A stretch of DNA of 64,000 nt from Pedobacter sp. ASV28 (GCF_016428855.1 NZ_JAELTN010000024.1:1-64000), one strand, 5' to 3'; numbered from the stretch's first letter, positions 54,490 through 63,480 are shown. The notes: generated from the letters alone by a model not told the origin. Numbers and translations: made by a program.

Positions 54490-55713
54490 ATGAGGCGAAT
54501 ATGGGAAAGGATCACCTATTTGGTGGTGGTGGCAATGATTTTGCCTATAACTGGAATGGCCCAAGGCGTGGCAGAGAACATCAGCAGTATGCACTCTGTG
54601 CTGGAAGAACTATATGATGAAATGATGCCCCTATGTTCAAAGCTTACAGATGTTGGTCGTGGGCTTGCGGGTTTTGCCGCTTTATGGTACATCGCTTCAA
54701 GAGTATGGCGGCACCTTTCTTTAGCGGAACCTATAGATTTCTACCCTTTGTTCCGACCTTTCGTACTTGGTTTTTGTGTTGGAATATTCCCTTCCGTTTT
54801 GGGACTGATCAACGCGACGATGAAACCTACGGTAACCGGAACGGCAGCTATGGTAAAAGATAGCGACAAGGCTATTGAAGTATTGCTCAAACAAAAACAG
54901 GAAGCCATTAAGGACAGTCCGATATGGCAGATGTACGTTGGTGAAACACAAGAAGGAAACCGGGACGCCTGGTATAAGTATACGCATGGAGGTGAAGATC
55001 CCGAGAAGGAAAGATGGTATCAAACCATTGGCAATAACGTTCGTTTTGCCTTGGCAAAGATGAGCTATAACTTTAGAAATTCAGTAAAGGAATGGATGAG
55101 TGAAGTTTTAAAAGTCTTATTCCAGGCCGCTGCCTTATGCATCAATACCCTTCGGACATTTCAATTGGTAGTGCTATCCATCCTTGGACCATTGGTCTTT
55201 GGCCTGGCTGTTTTTGACGGGCTACAGCATACCCTTTCTTCTTGGCTGGCCAGATACCTTAATGTTTTCTTATGGTTGCCCGTAGCTAATATTTTTGGTG
55301 CCATCATCGGTAAGATACAAGAGAATATGATCAAGCTTGATCTTGCTCAGATCAGAGATACAGGTGATACCTTTTTTAGCGCCGCAGATACCGGCTACCT
55401 CATCTTCATGATTATAGGTATTGTAGGTTATTTCACTGTACCCTCTGTTGCGAGTTTCATAGTCAATTCGGGCGGTGGCGGAGCCATGTTACAAAAAATT
55501 ACCAGTTTAACAGCCGCAACTCCCGGTGTTGTGCAAGCTACTTCCAATCGAATGGCTAGTGGAGCGAACAATATTGCCAACATGGGCAAAAACTATAATG
55601 AGGGCCGGTCTGGTCAGGCTTCGGGTAATGGTGTTGCTGGTACTTTAGGAAGAGGCCTAGGATATGGTACCGGCTATATGAAAGATAAATTAAGTGGAAA
55701 AGGCAATTCTTGA
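54490..55713 (+). CDS. traJ: TraJ conjugation protein (VirB6-like membrane protein)
   Basis: 407 residues. A signal-like first segment is followed by several transmembrane helices at about 55-75, 85-105, 205-240, 248-275 and 295-325 (for example LVVLSILGPLVFGLAVF, FMIIGIVGYFTVPSVASFIV) and a Gly/Asn-rich cytosolic tail (NEGRSGQASGNGVAGTLGRG). This topology and the N-terminal MHSVLEELYDEMMPLCSKLTDVGRGLAGFAALWYIASR (in parts) identify TraJ of Bacteroidota elements. It is the probable VirB6 counterpart of the inner-membrane channel. The gene ends at 55713; TraK begins 30 bases later. Confidence 0.92.
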   Translation: MRRIWERITYLVVVAMILPITGMAQGVAENISSMHSVLEELYDEMMPLCSKLTDVGRGLAGFAALWYIASRVWRHLSLAEPIDFYPLFRPFVLGFCVGIFPSVLGLINATMKPTVTGTAAMVKDSDKAIEVLLKQKQEAIKDSPIWQMYVGETQEGNRDAWYKYTHGGEDPEKERWYQTIGNNVRFALAKMSYNFRNSVKEWMSEVLKVLFQAAALCINTLRTFQLVVLSILGPLVFGLAVFDGLQHTLSSWLARYLNVFLWLPVANIFGAIIGKIQENMIKLDLAQIRDTGDTFFSAADTGYLIFMIIGIVGYFTVPSVASFIVNSGGGGAMLQKITSLTAATPGVVQATSNRMASGANNIANMGKNYNEGRSGQASGNGVAGTLGRGLGYGTGYMKDKLSGKGNS

Positions 55714-55743
55714 TAAGTATTAGTGAGATCGAAATAGTGAGAT

Positions 55744-56364
55744 ATGTTTAAGAAAATGCGAAATATAGAGACTGCATTCCAATATGTACGTCTAGTTAGT
55801 GTAATAGTTATATTAGGCAGTTTGTTTGCCAGTGCTTTCATCAGTTATAATAGTTTTAAGCTAGCGCGTGCTACACAGGACAGGATATATGTTCTTGTTA
55901 ATGGCAAAGCCTTAGAAGCTTACGCAACTGACCGAAAAGACAATATTCCTATTGAAGCGAAAGATCATATCAAATCTTTCCACCAATTTTTCTTTTCGCT
56001 TTCTCCTGATGACAAGGCCATCCAAGTAAACCTGACCAAAGCTCTTTATCTGGCCGATGGAACGGCAAAGCTCCAGTATGACAATCTAAAAGAAGGGAAT
56101 TATTATTCCAACATCATTAGCGGTAATGTAAACCAAACCATCGCTATTGATAGTATCCAGTTAAATATTAACCAGTATCCTTTTTACTTCAGATGTTTTG
56201 CAAAGCAGGAGCTTACCCGACCATCAAGTATCGTAATACGTAATCTGGTAACTGAGGGTTATCTGCGCAATGTGAGCAGAAGTGAAAACAATGCACACGG
56301 TTTCCTGATAGAGAGGTGGAGGATTTTGGACAACAGAGACATAAGTGTGAGAAATAGGCAATAA
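55744..56364 (+). CDS. traK: TraK conjugation protein (VirB8-like)
   Basis: 206 residues. It begins MFKKMRNIETAFQYVRLVSV with one transmembrane helix at about 16-36 and a periplasmic alpha/beta domain containing DRIYVLVNGKALEAYATDRKDN, FHQFFFSLSPDDKAIQVNL and YFRCFAKQELTRPSSI. These are hallmarks of TraK in CTnDOT-type elements, regarded as the VirB8 counterpart of the inner-membrane core. Gene order TraJ-TraK-TraL-TraM-TraN matches the known clusters. There is a 73-base gap before the TraL start, with no other gene. Confidence 0.92.
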   Translation: MFKKMRNIETAFQYVRLVSVIVILGSLFASAFISYNSFKLARATQDRIYVLVNGKALEAYATDRKDNIPIEAKDHIKSFHQFFFSLSPDDKAIQVNLTKALYLADGTAKLQYDNLKEGNYYSNIISGNVNQTIAIDSIQLNINQYPFYFRCFAKQELTRPSSIVIRNLVTEGYLRNVSRSENNAHGFLIERWRILDNRDISVRNRQ

Positions 56365-56437
56365 CGTGTGTATACATGAACAAAGTATTTGAGGGTGATT
56401 GCCTAAAGGTCTTGCCCCTACTAGCATAATAAAAGAA

Positions 56438-56908
56438 ATGCATATGAAAAAGAGAATTAAAGATATGCCAAAGGCAAGCGAAAAGGTTGCTGGAAATATT
56501 GCTTCGGCAATAAGGAAAGTACAGGGAAAATGGGCGGGATTTATGAAAAGAAAAACAGATCACCTAAGCATAGCAGCCCAAAAGAGATGGTTGATCTTTA
56601 TTATTGCCCTTTTTGGAAGTTTCTGCATGTACCTTATAGTTGGTGGGCTGAATAAGAAAAGCAAACGGACTATGGCAGCTCCATCTACCATAATGATCCC
56701 AAAACTTCAGGAAGATAGTAGGCCTTTAGGTCAAAATACGGATAGCATTATTGTTCACGCCGTAAAAGACTATTACCACAAAAGGGATAGCCTCATGCGC
56801 TTTGCGCCCGAACAATGGCAATGGCTAATTGATAATCGTCCGGGTTTAATAGATAGTATGGAGCAATTGGAATTATATATACAAAGTAACGGGCTTTATA
56901 AGCCTTAG
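56438..56908 (+). CDS. TraL-position small membrane protein
   Basis: 156 residues from ATG 56438 (ATG 56444 also possible; the frame opens earlier without protein-like sequence). A basic cytosolic N-terminus of ~45 residues (MKKRIKDMPKASEK, KVQGKWAGFMKRK) precedes one transmembrane helix at about 53-71 (LIFIIALFGSFCMYLIVGG), and a periplasmic tail ends LELYIQSNGLYKP. Its place between TraK and TraM and its single-helix form are those of TraL in Bacteroidota elements. Sequence resemblance is weaker than for its neighbours, so the symbol is left blank. Confidence 0.75.
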   Translation: MHMKKRIKDMPKASEKVAGNIASAIRKVQGKWAGFMKRKTDHLSIAAQKRWLIFIIALFGSFCMYLIVGGLNKKSKRTMAAPSTIMIPKLQEDSRPLGQNTDSIIVHAVKDYYHKRDSLMRFAPEQWQWLIDNRPGLIDSMEQLELYIQSNGLYKP

Positions 56909-56932
56909 TATTTAAAAATAAAAATTGATAAC

Positions 56933-58195
56933 ATGAAAAATGTGAGTAAGGAAAAAAGAGAACAGAGGTTTCTTTTGATGGTGCCAATATTGGTCTTGCC
57001 GTTCGTGACCCTTGCCTTTTGGTTTCTTGGGGGCGGGAAAGGTAACGAGTTAAATAAGGATAATGTGCAAACTGGAGGTCTTAAAATTGAATTGCCAAAT
57101 GCGAATATCAAAGATAAGCAGATGGACAAAATGAGTTATTACGATCAGGCAAGGATTGACAGCCTGAAGCGATTAGAACAGATAAGGAACGATCCCTATT
57201 ACCAAAAGGATACCGCTAATATTTATAGGAGCTATGATCAGCGGCTACTTGGTTCAAATGGCAGTTTTGAACAAGTACGGGACGCTTACCAAAGTCCACA
57301 GTACAAAGACCCAAATGAAGCGAAAGTATATGAGCGGCTAAGCTCTTTAAATGCCATACTGAACCAAAATAGTACGACTTCAGAGCAATTGCCAAAGCAG
57401 AATACCATTAATCAGCAATCCATATTAAATAAATCGGAAGTAGACAGATTAGAAGGCCTGATGAAATTGACACAACAATCAAGTGAAGAACCTGATACCG
57501 AAATGGTGGAATTAAATGATATGTTGGAAAAAGTATTGGATATACAACATCCTGAACGTGTACAGGAGAGGCTAAGAAAAACCTCCCAACAAAATAAGGG
57601 TCAAATATATTCTGTCTCTGCCAACAATAGGCCTACCCCTATTTCCTTACTGGAACGAGGAAAAGGAATGAAAGAGCCAAGCGGTTTTTTCTCTTTGGAA
57701 GAACCAGGAAGTAGTACTGATCAGGAAGACCACGGTACCATTGCCGCAGTTGTACATGAAGCCCAGACCTTGGTAAGTGGTTCTATTGTTAAGTTGAGAC
57801 TGATAAGCGATGTGTATATCAATGGCATACTCATTCCGAAAGGCAATTTTGTTTTTGGGGTAGCAAATCTTAATGGAGAGCGACTTTCTATTAAGATTGA
57901 TAATATAAGGTTTAAACAATCCATTTTTCCTGTCAGTCTCGGCGTTTATGACATGGACGGTATTGATGGCATACACATTCCTGGAGCCATAAGCCGTGAT
58001 GTTGCCAAACAGTCGGGAAGCAATGCTTTACAAGGCATTAATATGACCACAATTGATCCTTCGCTTGGAGCGCAGGCGGCCACAGCCGGAATAGAACTAA
58101 GTAAAAGCCTGTTGGGTAAAAAGGTCAAATTGGTAAAGGTAACAGTTAAGGCAGGTTACCAAGTCATCCTAAAGGACCTCAATCAAAAAAATTAA
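56933..58195 (+). CDS. traM: TraM conjugation protein (VirB10-like)
   Basis: 420 residues. A short basic cytosolic start, one transmembrane helix (about 13-33, FLLMVPILVLPFVTLAFWFLG), then a long periplasmic linker rich in Gln/Asn/Ser, and a conserved C-terminal domain: GSIVKLRLISDVYINGILIP, GNFVFGVANLNGERLSI, MDGIDGIHIPGAIS, ending in GYQVIL. This domain is typical of TraM of CTnDOT-type elements and is thought to be the VirB10 counterpart bridging inner and outer membranes. It starts 25 bases after the TraL-position gene and is followed by TraN at 58220. Confidence 0.93.
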   Translation: MKNVSKEKREQRFLLMVPILVLPFVTLAFWFLGGGKGNELNKDNVQTGGLKIELPNANIKDKQMDKMSYYDQARIDSLKRLEQIRNDPYYQKDTANIYRSYDQRLLGSNGSFEQVRDAYQSPQYKDPNEAKVYERLSSLNAILNQNSTTSEQLPKQNTINQQSILNKSEVDRLEGLMKLTQQSSEEPDTEMVELNDMLEKVLDIQHPERVQERLRKTSQQNKGQIYSVSANNRPTPISLLERGKGMKEPSGFFSLEEPGSSTDQEDHGTIAAVVHEAQTLVSGSIVKLRLISDVYINGILIPKGNFVFGVANLNGERLSIKIDNIRFKQSIFPVSLGVYDMDGIDGIHIPGAISRDVAKQSGSNALQGINMTTIDPSLGAQAATAGIELSKSLLGKKVKLVKVTVKAGYQVILKDLNQKN

Positions 58196-58219
58196 ACTTA
58201 ATATTTAAATTCTTACAAC

Positions 58220-59065
58220 ATGAAAAGTAAAAGTGGAGTATGGGTAGTGTGTTTGTTCATGTTACTCTCCTTTAAAATGTTTGCCCAGAATGAGGCAACA
58301 AAAGTAAATTCAACGATTGAACCATTATTGCTGACAATCAGTAATAACAAAACAACCAATCTCATTTTTCCGTATGCTATTACAAGTGTTGACCGTGGAA
58401 ATAAAGATGTATTGGTTCAGAAGGCTCAAGGTGTGGAGAATATATTGCAGGTCAAAGCTGCCAATAGCTCCTTGACAGAAACCAATCTTACCATTGTTCT
58501 AGCCGATGGATCATTGTATTCCTTCATCCTTAACTATGCTTCCGAGCCGAGTAAGTTGAATTTTATAATGGATACTCGGGATAAACAGTTGCAAGCAATA
58601 GGTATTCTTCTAAATGGGAGTGATAACGAAGCAAGGATAAAGCAGATTGCCGAAAAAGTGTTGTCCAAAAAGGGTTTAATGAAGAGGCCAAAAGATAACC
58701 AATATGATATTGGTGTAAAGTTGTTGGGTCTATATGTTAACGAAGGCAATCTTTTATTTCAACTTTCTCTTAGCAATAGTTCTAACATAAGATATGATAT
58801 AGACCAATTAAGGTTCTATATCCGAGATAAGAAAGTAGCCAAGCGAACTGCAGCTCAAGAACTTGAGATTATACCTGTGCATATTTTAGGCAACCAAAAG
58901 TTTATTGAGATACAATCTTTGCAAAATCTGGTATTTGTAGTACCAAAGTTTACCATTCCTGAACAAAAATATCTTTCTATCGAGGTAATGGAGAAAAATG
59001 GAGGAAGGCACCTTTCCCTTAAGATCAAGAACAAGCAATTGATCGGTGCAAACATAATTCAGTAG
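58220..59065 (+). CDS. traN: TraN (DUF4138) conjugation protein (VirB9-like)
   Basis: 281 residues. Signal peptide (GVWVVCLFMLLSFKMFAQ), then the TraN signature TTNLIFPYAITSVDRGNKDVL followed by VKAANSSLTETNLTIVLADG (in parts) and a C-terminal beta-rich half (FVVPKFTIPEQKYLSIEVME). In CTnDOT-type elements TraN is the probable outer-membrane/VirB9-like component. It is the last recognised transfer gene in the series; the following genes are DUF3945-like or DNA-binding. 75 bases separate it from the next ATG at 59141. Confidence 0.94.
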   Translation: MKSKSGVWVVCLFMLLSFKMFAQNEATKVNSTIEPLLLTISNNKTTNLIFPYAITSVDRGNKDVLVQKAQGVENILQVKAANSSLTETNLTIVLADGSLYSFILNYASEPSKLNFIMDTRDKQLQAIGILLNGSDNEARIKQIAEKVLSKKGLMKRPKDNQYDIGVKLLGLYVNEGNLLFQLSLSNSSNIRYDIDQLRFYIRDKKVAKRTAAQELEIIPVHILGNQKFIEIQSLQNLVFVVPKFTIPEQKYLSIEVMEKNGGRHLSLKIKNKQLIGANIIQ

Positions 59066-59140
59066 GCAGACTGGTGCCGCTATAAGTGAGCTATCTAGAA
59101 GTAATGGAGATAGTATTATATAACTTTTAAAAACAGAAAA

Positions 59141-60007
59141 ATGAAACAGGAAAACAATGATGATGTGAAACTGAAAAACCTTCAAAAACAGGCGTTCTAC
59201 AAAGGCTATAAGAACGACCTTGATGCCGCACTCCAAATGCACGTAGATAACCAAGACAAGCAATTTGCACTAACACATCAAAAGTCGTTCGGCAATGAAG
59301 AAATGACTTCAACCCTTCTTTATAACAGATCTGATCAAGGAAACTACTTTCTTAATAAGGTAGAGGTTGAATTGAAAAAAGAAAATGGTGTGTTGTTAAA
59401 AACTGGCTTTTACATGGACAAAAACAGTGATTACACCTTAAAACAAATGTATAACCTGTTGAGTGGAAGGTTTGTAGAAAAGGAAAAAGAAACTAAAGAG
59501 AAAGTTGAATATAGGGCCTGGGATCAATTGGACCTTACAACTAGGGACAAGTACAACAACTATCCAGTATTATCCTATGGAGAACGTTACGGCTTTAACC
59601 TTAAGGAAAGTTTAGACCGGGAACCTCTTCTGGCTAATAAGAATGCTGAAGACAGGAAACTTTTGGAAGATGCGCTTAGGCGTGGAAATGTTGAGAAAGT
59701 TGTGTATGAGATTGACGGAAATCTGTCAAGCAAATTTGTTGTCGCCAATGTAAAAATGAGGGAAATTGAACGGTATGATAGTATGACAGAATACCATAAG
59801 GCTAAGGCCGGGCTAATGGTTGCTAATGCCGTTAAAGAAAATTCCAGCAGCCAAGGCGCAGTACAAACTACTGGGGCCGATCAGACAAAAAACGATCAAA
59901 ATCTGTCCAACAAAAATGTGGAAAAGACCAATATGACTGATGAAGAAGGCCCTGGTAATCTAAAAACAGATCAAAAAAAAAGTAAAAAAAGAGGCGCAAG
60001 ATTATAA
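59141..60007 (+). CDS. DUF3945/DUF4099-like cytosolic protein, first of two
   Basis: 288 residues, soluble, helical N-terminus with KAFYKGYKNDLDAAL-like helix, then an alpha/beta part (DYTLKQMYNLLSGRFVEKEKE, YPVLSYGERYGFNLKESL) and a disordered, charged tail. The RKLLEDALRRGN segment with KFVVANVKMREIERYD resembles parts of DUF3945-type proteins that follow tra operons in Bacteroidota. The Lys/Arg-rich C-terminus (KKSKKRGARL) hints at DNA binding. Ten bases separate it from the next gene, which is a related protein. Function unknown; a role in DNA processing or establishment after transfer is a guess. Confidence 0.72.
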   Translation: MKQENNDDVKLKNLQKQAFYKGYKNDLDAALQMHVDNQDKQFALTHQKSFGNEEMTSTLLYNRSDQGNYFLNKVEVELKKENGVLLKTGFYMDKNSDYTLKQMYNLLSGRFVEKEKETKEKVEYRAWDQLDLTTRDKYNNYPVLSYGERYGFNLKESLDREPLLANKNAEDRKLLEDALRRGNVEKVVYEIDGNLSSKFVVANVKMREIERYDSMTEYHKAKAGLMVANAVKENSSSQGAVQTTGADQTKNDQNLSNKNVEKTNMTDEEGPGNLKTDQKKSKKRGARL

Positions 60008-60016
60008 CACCATTTA

Positions 60017-61096
60017 ATGGCACGAAATATCACCGTGCCATTATTTTCTTTAACTGTAAAAATGGATGATATGGAACGGGACTTTGAACAGGAATTAATA
60101 AGGTGGAAAGAGCAGGAGCAAAAATATGCAAGATTATTTTCGCCATCTGTTCTGAAAAGCAAGGGCTTTAAGAAAGAACGACTTAACCAGTTGCTAGTTA
60201 TCCAAGCAAAATATAAGAAGGTTGATCTACAGGACCCTTCCGTTTTAGTACTGCTAAAAATTGAAAAAAGACAATTGGAAAGGCAAATCAGCCCCGGAAT
60301 ATTTTCTTTCTTGTTGAGAAAGATGATAGATGCTGTAAGATTGTATAATCTGAAAAAAAGGCACGATCTCCAAGAGGTTGATAGTATTTCAAATATTAGG
60401 GGCAGCCTTAACAGAATTGGGTTGGGTAAACATGCGGATCGGGCTGAAGAAATTTTAGCAAGAAGCAAAGGGCCAGCTACCATCTCGCATATTGAACAAT
60501 TAGCTCCCAAACAAACAGTTGAATACACACTCCACTTTAACAAAAATCCAAACCACAGCAGTTTTGATGGATATACTGTTGCCTACAAAGATGAGACCAC
60601 GAACACTGTAAGACGACAAGACTTTAAACACGATGAATTGGGCCTAATGCCACTCGAAAATGCGACTAAGCTTTTAGCGGGTCAAGCGATAAAAGAAAGT
60701 ACAAAGGAATGGGTACAGATGGATTTTAACGACAAGGACGCTCAGGGTAATTATAAGCTGATCAGATTTTCCAATGAGAGACTTGATGAGGGTATTATGG
60801 ATGCGTTATCAAAGCTGCCCACAAAAGACAATCTAAGCAATGAGAACAAATTGGAGATATTTCAGGAGTTGTCAAAAGGAAATCCATTTAAGGTCACCTT
60901 GACCAGAAATGCGGAAGAATTGCAGGCGGTCATCTATGCCAACCCAAGACAATCAGGAATTATAGTGATGAACAATGATGGCAAGGTCTTAGACCCTGCG
61001 AAGATCACGAGGGAAGATCGGTCAAAAACACTGGAAGTTCGCCACCTAGAGAAACAAGTAAAGACTGAAAGAAAAAGGATAAAAGTAGCCAGATGA
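60017..61096 (+). CDS. DUF3945-like cytosolic protein, second of two
   Basis: 359 residues, soluble. Helical N-terminal ~170 residues (ERDFEQELIRWKEQEQKYARL), then an alpha/beta segment (YTLHFNKNPNHSSFDGYTVAY, NPFKVTLTRNAEELQAVIYAN, GIIVMNNDGKVLDPAKI) and a basic end (KQVKTERKRIKVAR). FNKNPNHSSFDGYTVAY-type strings recur in DUF3945-like proteins of Bacteroidota mobile elements. The stop overlaps the start of the next gene by four bases, so the two are coupled. No catalytic motif is visible. Confidence 0.72.
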   Translation: MARNITVPLFSLTVKMDDMERDFEQELIRWKEQEQKYARLFSPSVLKSKGFKKERLNQLLVIQAKYKKVDLQDPSVLVLLKIEKRQLERQISPGIFSFLLRKMIDAVRLYNLKKRHDLQEVDSISNIRGSLNRIGLGKHADRAEEILARSKGPATISHIEQLAPKQTVEYTLHFNKNPNHSSFDGYTVAYKDETTNTVRRQDFKHDELGLMPLENATKLLAGQAIKESTKEWVQMDFNDKDAQGNYKLIRFSNERLDEGIMDALSKLPTKDNLSNENKLEIFQELSKGNPFKVTLTRNAEELQAVIYANPRQSGIIVMNNDGKVLDPAKITREDRSKTLEVRHLEKQVKTERKRIKVAR

Positions 61097-61371
61097 ATGG
61101 AGCGAATAAGATAGAATTATTTATCACTGCGGCTATTAAAGATTGTCGCCTTAATAAAGGGCATCTGGCACTTTATATGGCTCTGTTTCATTTTTGGTCA
61201 CAAAGTGATGGCCATAACCCAATGAGCTTATTTTGTCAACAGGTAATGCCGGTAGCTAAAATTTCGAGTAATGCTACCTATCATCGTCTTATCAGAGAGC
61301 TCGACGAATTTGGATATATCAAGTATTCTCCATCTTTTTATAAAGCTAAGGCCAGTTTGATATATTTGTAA
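61093..61371 (+). CDS. Small winged-helix-like DNA-binding protein
   Basis: 92 residues, no signal or membrane segment. It looks like an isolated N-terminal winged-helix/DnaD-type domain: a central ALYMALFHFWSQSDGHN segment and ISSNATYHRLIRELDEFGYI, a helix-turn-helix-like stretch of the sort found at the start of replication initiators and transcriptional regulators. The gene overlaps its upstream neighbour by four bases. Such a domain is normally fused to a C-terminal DnaD-like motif; here that motif appears in a separate small gene at 61669. It probably helps replicate or regulate the element, which is inference. Confidence 0.7.
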   Translation: MNGANKIELFITAAIKDCRLNKGHLALYMALFHFWSQSDGHNPMSLFCQQVMPVAKISSNATYHRLIRELDEFGYIKYSPSFYKAKASLIYL

Positions 61372-61394
61372 ACACACTTTAACGCAAATGAATA

Positions 61395-61697
61395 ATGAAT
61401 AAGGATGACTTGATAACAAAAGGCGACCTGGAAAAGTTCAAAGACGAGCTTTTATGTGAAATAAAGACGCTTGTGATTGACAAAGGGGCCAGACCTTCCA
61501 ATAAGAAATGGATAAAATCGGCGGAGATCATAAAATTATTGGGCGTATCACCTGGTAAATTGCATACCATGCGAAATAATGGCACGTTACCCCATGTTAG
61601 AATTGGAGGAAACATTTACTATGACCAAGATGAAATAAACCAAATGCTGGAAAAACATAAGGTGGGTAATGAGAAGTCACAATTGCGGAAAAGGTAA
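61395..61697 (+). CDS. Helix-turn-helix excisionase-like protein
   Basis: 100 residues. The C-terminal half is a MerR/HTH_17-type helix-turn-helix (KWIKSAEIIKLLGVSPGKLH, GTLPHVRIGGNIYYDQDEI) characteristic of excisionase-like proteins of Bacteroidota elements, while the N-terminal ~40 residues form a helix (KGDLEKFKDELLCEIKTL). It precedes the integrase on the opposite strand and so is a plausible Xis that directs the recombinase toward excision, binding near the attachment site; the iterons at 63481-63543 would be candidate targets. The gene overlaps the next small frame by 29 bases. Confidence 0.85.
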   Translation: MNKDDLITKGDLEKFKDELLCEIKTLVIDKGARPSNKKWIKSAEIIKLLGVSPGKLHTMRNNGTLPHVRIGGNIYYDQDEINQMLEKHKVGNEKSQLRKR

Positions 61698-61872
61698 GTC
61701 TATTCCTCCTCCTTACGAATTTGTAGAAATCTACTTTATACAAAAGGGCAAATCTCTTGAAATGGCGAGAGAGTTCTTCAATCATTTTGAAAGACGTCAA
61801 TGGAAGAATAAAAACCAAGAGACCATAACCAATTGGAAAGGCACAGCTTGGGAATGGATATGGTCCAGGTAA
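61669..61872 (+). CDS. Small protein with DnaD-like C-terminal motif
   Basis: 67 residues. The core reads PYEFVEIYFIQKGKSLEMARE and FFNHFERRQWKNKNQETITNW, the spacing of the C-terminal segment of DnaD/DUF7833-type phage replication proteins (YF...A..FF...W......NWK). The rest of such a protein is missing here; the winged-helix part is encoded 300 bases upstream. The start lies inside the excisionase-like gene. Either it is a stand-alone small protein or the remains of a split initiator. The gene ends 105 bases before the integrase stop, with a terminator hairpin between them. Confidence 0.6.
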   Translation: MRSHNCGKGKSIPPPYEFVEIYFIQKGKSLEMAREFFNHFERRQWKNKNQETITNWKGTAWEWIWSR

Positions 61873-61913
61873 ACTGTCAGATCAAGTAATGACGATTACA
61901 CTTTAAACGAAAA

Positions 61914-61939
61914 AGGAACCATCAATGATTGAGGTTCCT
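61914..61939. terminator. Terminator between the small plus-strand genes and the integrase
   Basis: AGGAACC (61914-61920) and GGTTCCT (61933-61939) form a stem that is extended inside by TCAA/TTGA. On the minus strand it is followed by TTTTTCGTTT, giving a good terminator for the integrase gene, which ends at 61977. The plus-strand T-run is weaker. Confidence 0.75.
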
Positions 61940-61976
61940 CTTAATTTTAGCTTATTTTTTTATCTTAAGTAAAAAA

Positions 61977-63380
61977 TTAGGCAGCTACGACTTTTCTCAG
62001 TTTCCCATCCTTTGTAAACAGATTGTAGACCATTGTCTTCATGTTCTTGCTGATCCTATGCTTTTTGACCCTGCAATACCGCTGTGTTGTTCTTATGCTC
62101 TTATGTCCAAGCATTTTGCTTACATCTTCTAATGGAACCCCCATAACATTCAACATAATATCCGCAAAGGTATGCCTGGCGAGGTGGGTATCTAATATAA
62201 TATCTTCCCTAGTGATATTGCATAAAAAAGCCAATTCCTTCAGATAGTTATTATACCTGTAGTTGGAGTTAATTGGCATTAACTTGTTATGAACCTTGCA
62301 GTATGGGTGATTTTTATATTTTTCAATAAGGGTCTCAACTATTGGCAGGATGGGGACCATTTCAGTTACTTCGGTCTTTCCCCTTTTTTTGATCAACCAC
62401 ATTTCATGGTTTGACCCCACAGGAACAATATGTTCGGGTGAGAGCGCATAAATATCCTGATATGCAAATCCAGTAAAGCATTGGAAGATATAGGCGTCTC
62501 TTACTTCTTCCAACCTTCTGTTCAGGCCTTTCTTTTCATAAATAGCCTGAACTTCGTAAAGTTCTAATGGTTCAACATCCGGGGAACTGGCCTTACATTT
62601 AAAGTCGCTTATCCTATTAACATCTACCCATTCATTTTTTCTGGCTGCAGTGATAATCTGTTTTGTATTCTTGACATGCTTCTCGGCAGTAACCTCTGCT
62701 AAAGGTTCTTCAACCAAAGTTGTCAAATAGTTTAGAAATTGGTCGGCGAAATTGGATTTGATCTCATTAAGTAATAAATCTTTACGTTTGAATTTAAAAG
62801 CGATAAAACTAAGTAGTTTATTCTTTGTCGTTTTCCAGTGCCTAAGCGTATCGTCACTACGTAGTTCTTTATCTACAAGTTTCTTAAATTCAGTGATGAA
62901 AACATCAGTAGCTTCCAAGAGAGTGGTAGGTTGCTCAACATTCTCATCTTCTACCTCAACAATTTCATTGATGATTTCATTTTCAGGCTCTATGCTATTA
63001 TCTTCATTTTTTCCTTCAAACGCACTTTTAAGCATGGCAGCGTCAACATGCTGATTGACGATTTTCAGAACCTTGAAATGATCTTCTAAATTGGTTTCTA
63101 TCCGTTCTAATTCCTTATTGCATCCCGCCAGCTCTTTTTCCTTACTTTTAAGCTCTCCCTTTCCTCCATTTCCCTTAACAAGTTCCTCTGCTTCGGAAAG
63201 TATAGCCCGTTTTTCTTCAATCCCCCAATTTTCGGGAATTAGCCATACCCCGGTACTAATTTCCTTAGATCCACCACGTTCAACGGTGATCCTAGCGTAA
63301 ATGGGCACTTTCCCATCACTTTTTCTAATTTTTGCCATTGATCTCCAAAAAAGGAGTGACAACTTTTGATTGCTTTTCAT
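61977..63380 (-). CDS. int: Tyrosine recombinase (ICE integrase)
   Basis: 467 residues. An N-terminal arm-binding domain (about 1-60, VPIYARITVERGGSKEISTG), an acidic linker near 120-150, a core-binding SAM-like domain at about 155-250, and a catalytic domain at about 265-445. Catalytic residues: K332 or K335 (IKKRGKTE), H399 and R402 (THLARH), H426 (LGHKS) and nucleophile Y435. The first Arg of the usual R-K-H-R-H-Y set is missing: FTGFAYQDI has A306 where many recombinases have Arg, as in IntDOT-type enzymes. It reads toward the element interior and should insert and excise the ICE at the nearby tRNA-Lys. The terminator at 61914-61939 ends it. Confidence 0.95.
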   Translation of the reverse strand: MKSNQKLSLLFWRSMAKIRKSDGKVPIYARITVERGGSKEISTGVWLIPENWGIEEKRAILSEAEELVKGNGGKGELKSKEKELAGCNKELERIETNLEDHFKVLKIVNQHVDAAMLKSAFEGKNEDNSIEPENEIINEIVEVEDENVEQPTTLLEATDVFITEFKKLVDKELRSDDTLRHWKTTKNKLLSFIAFKFKRKDLLLNEIKSNFADQFLNYLTTLVEEPLAEVTAEKHVKNTKQIITAARKNEWVDVNRISDFKCKASSPDVEPLELYEVQAIYEKKGLNRRLEEVRDAYIFQCFTGFAYQDIYALSPEHIVPVGSNHEMWLIKKRGKTEVTEMVPILPIVETLIEKYKNHPYCKVHNKLMPINSNYRYNNYLKELAFLCNITREDIILDTHLARHTFADIMLNVMGVPLEDVSKMLGHKSIRTTQRYCRVKKHRISKNMKTMVYNLFTKDGKLRKVVAA

Positions 63381-63480
63381 TTTCTACACATTTAAAAGTT
63401 TTCAAATTTTGTTGGCCGCCATCGCGGAGAAACAAGTCTGAACCTTTCAAAATCCACCCCACACAAGCGAAATTTCTAAA

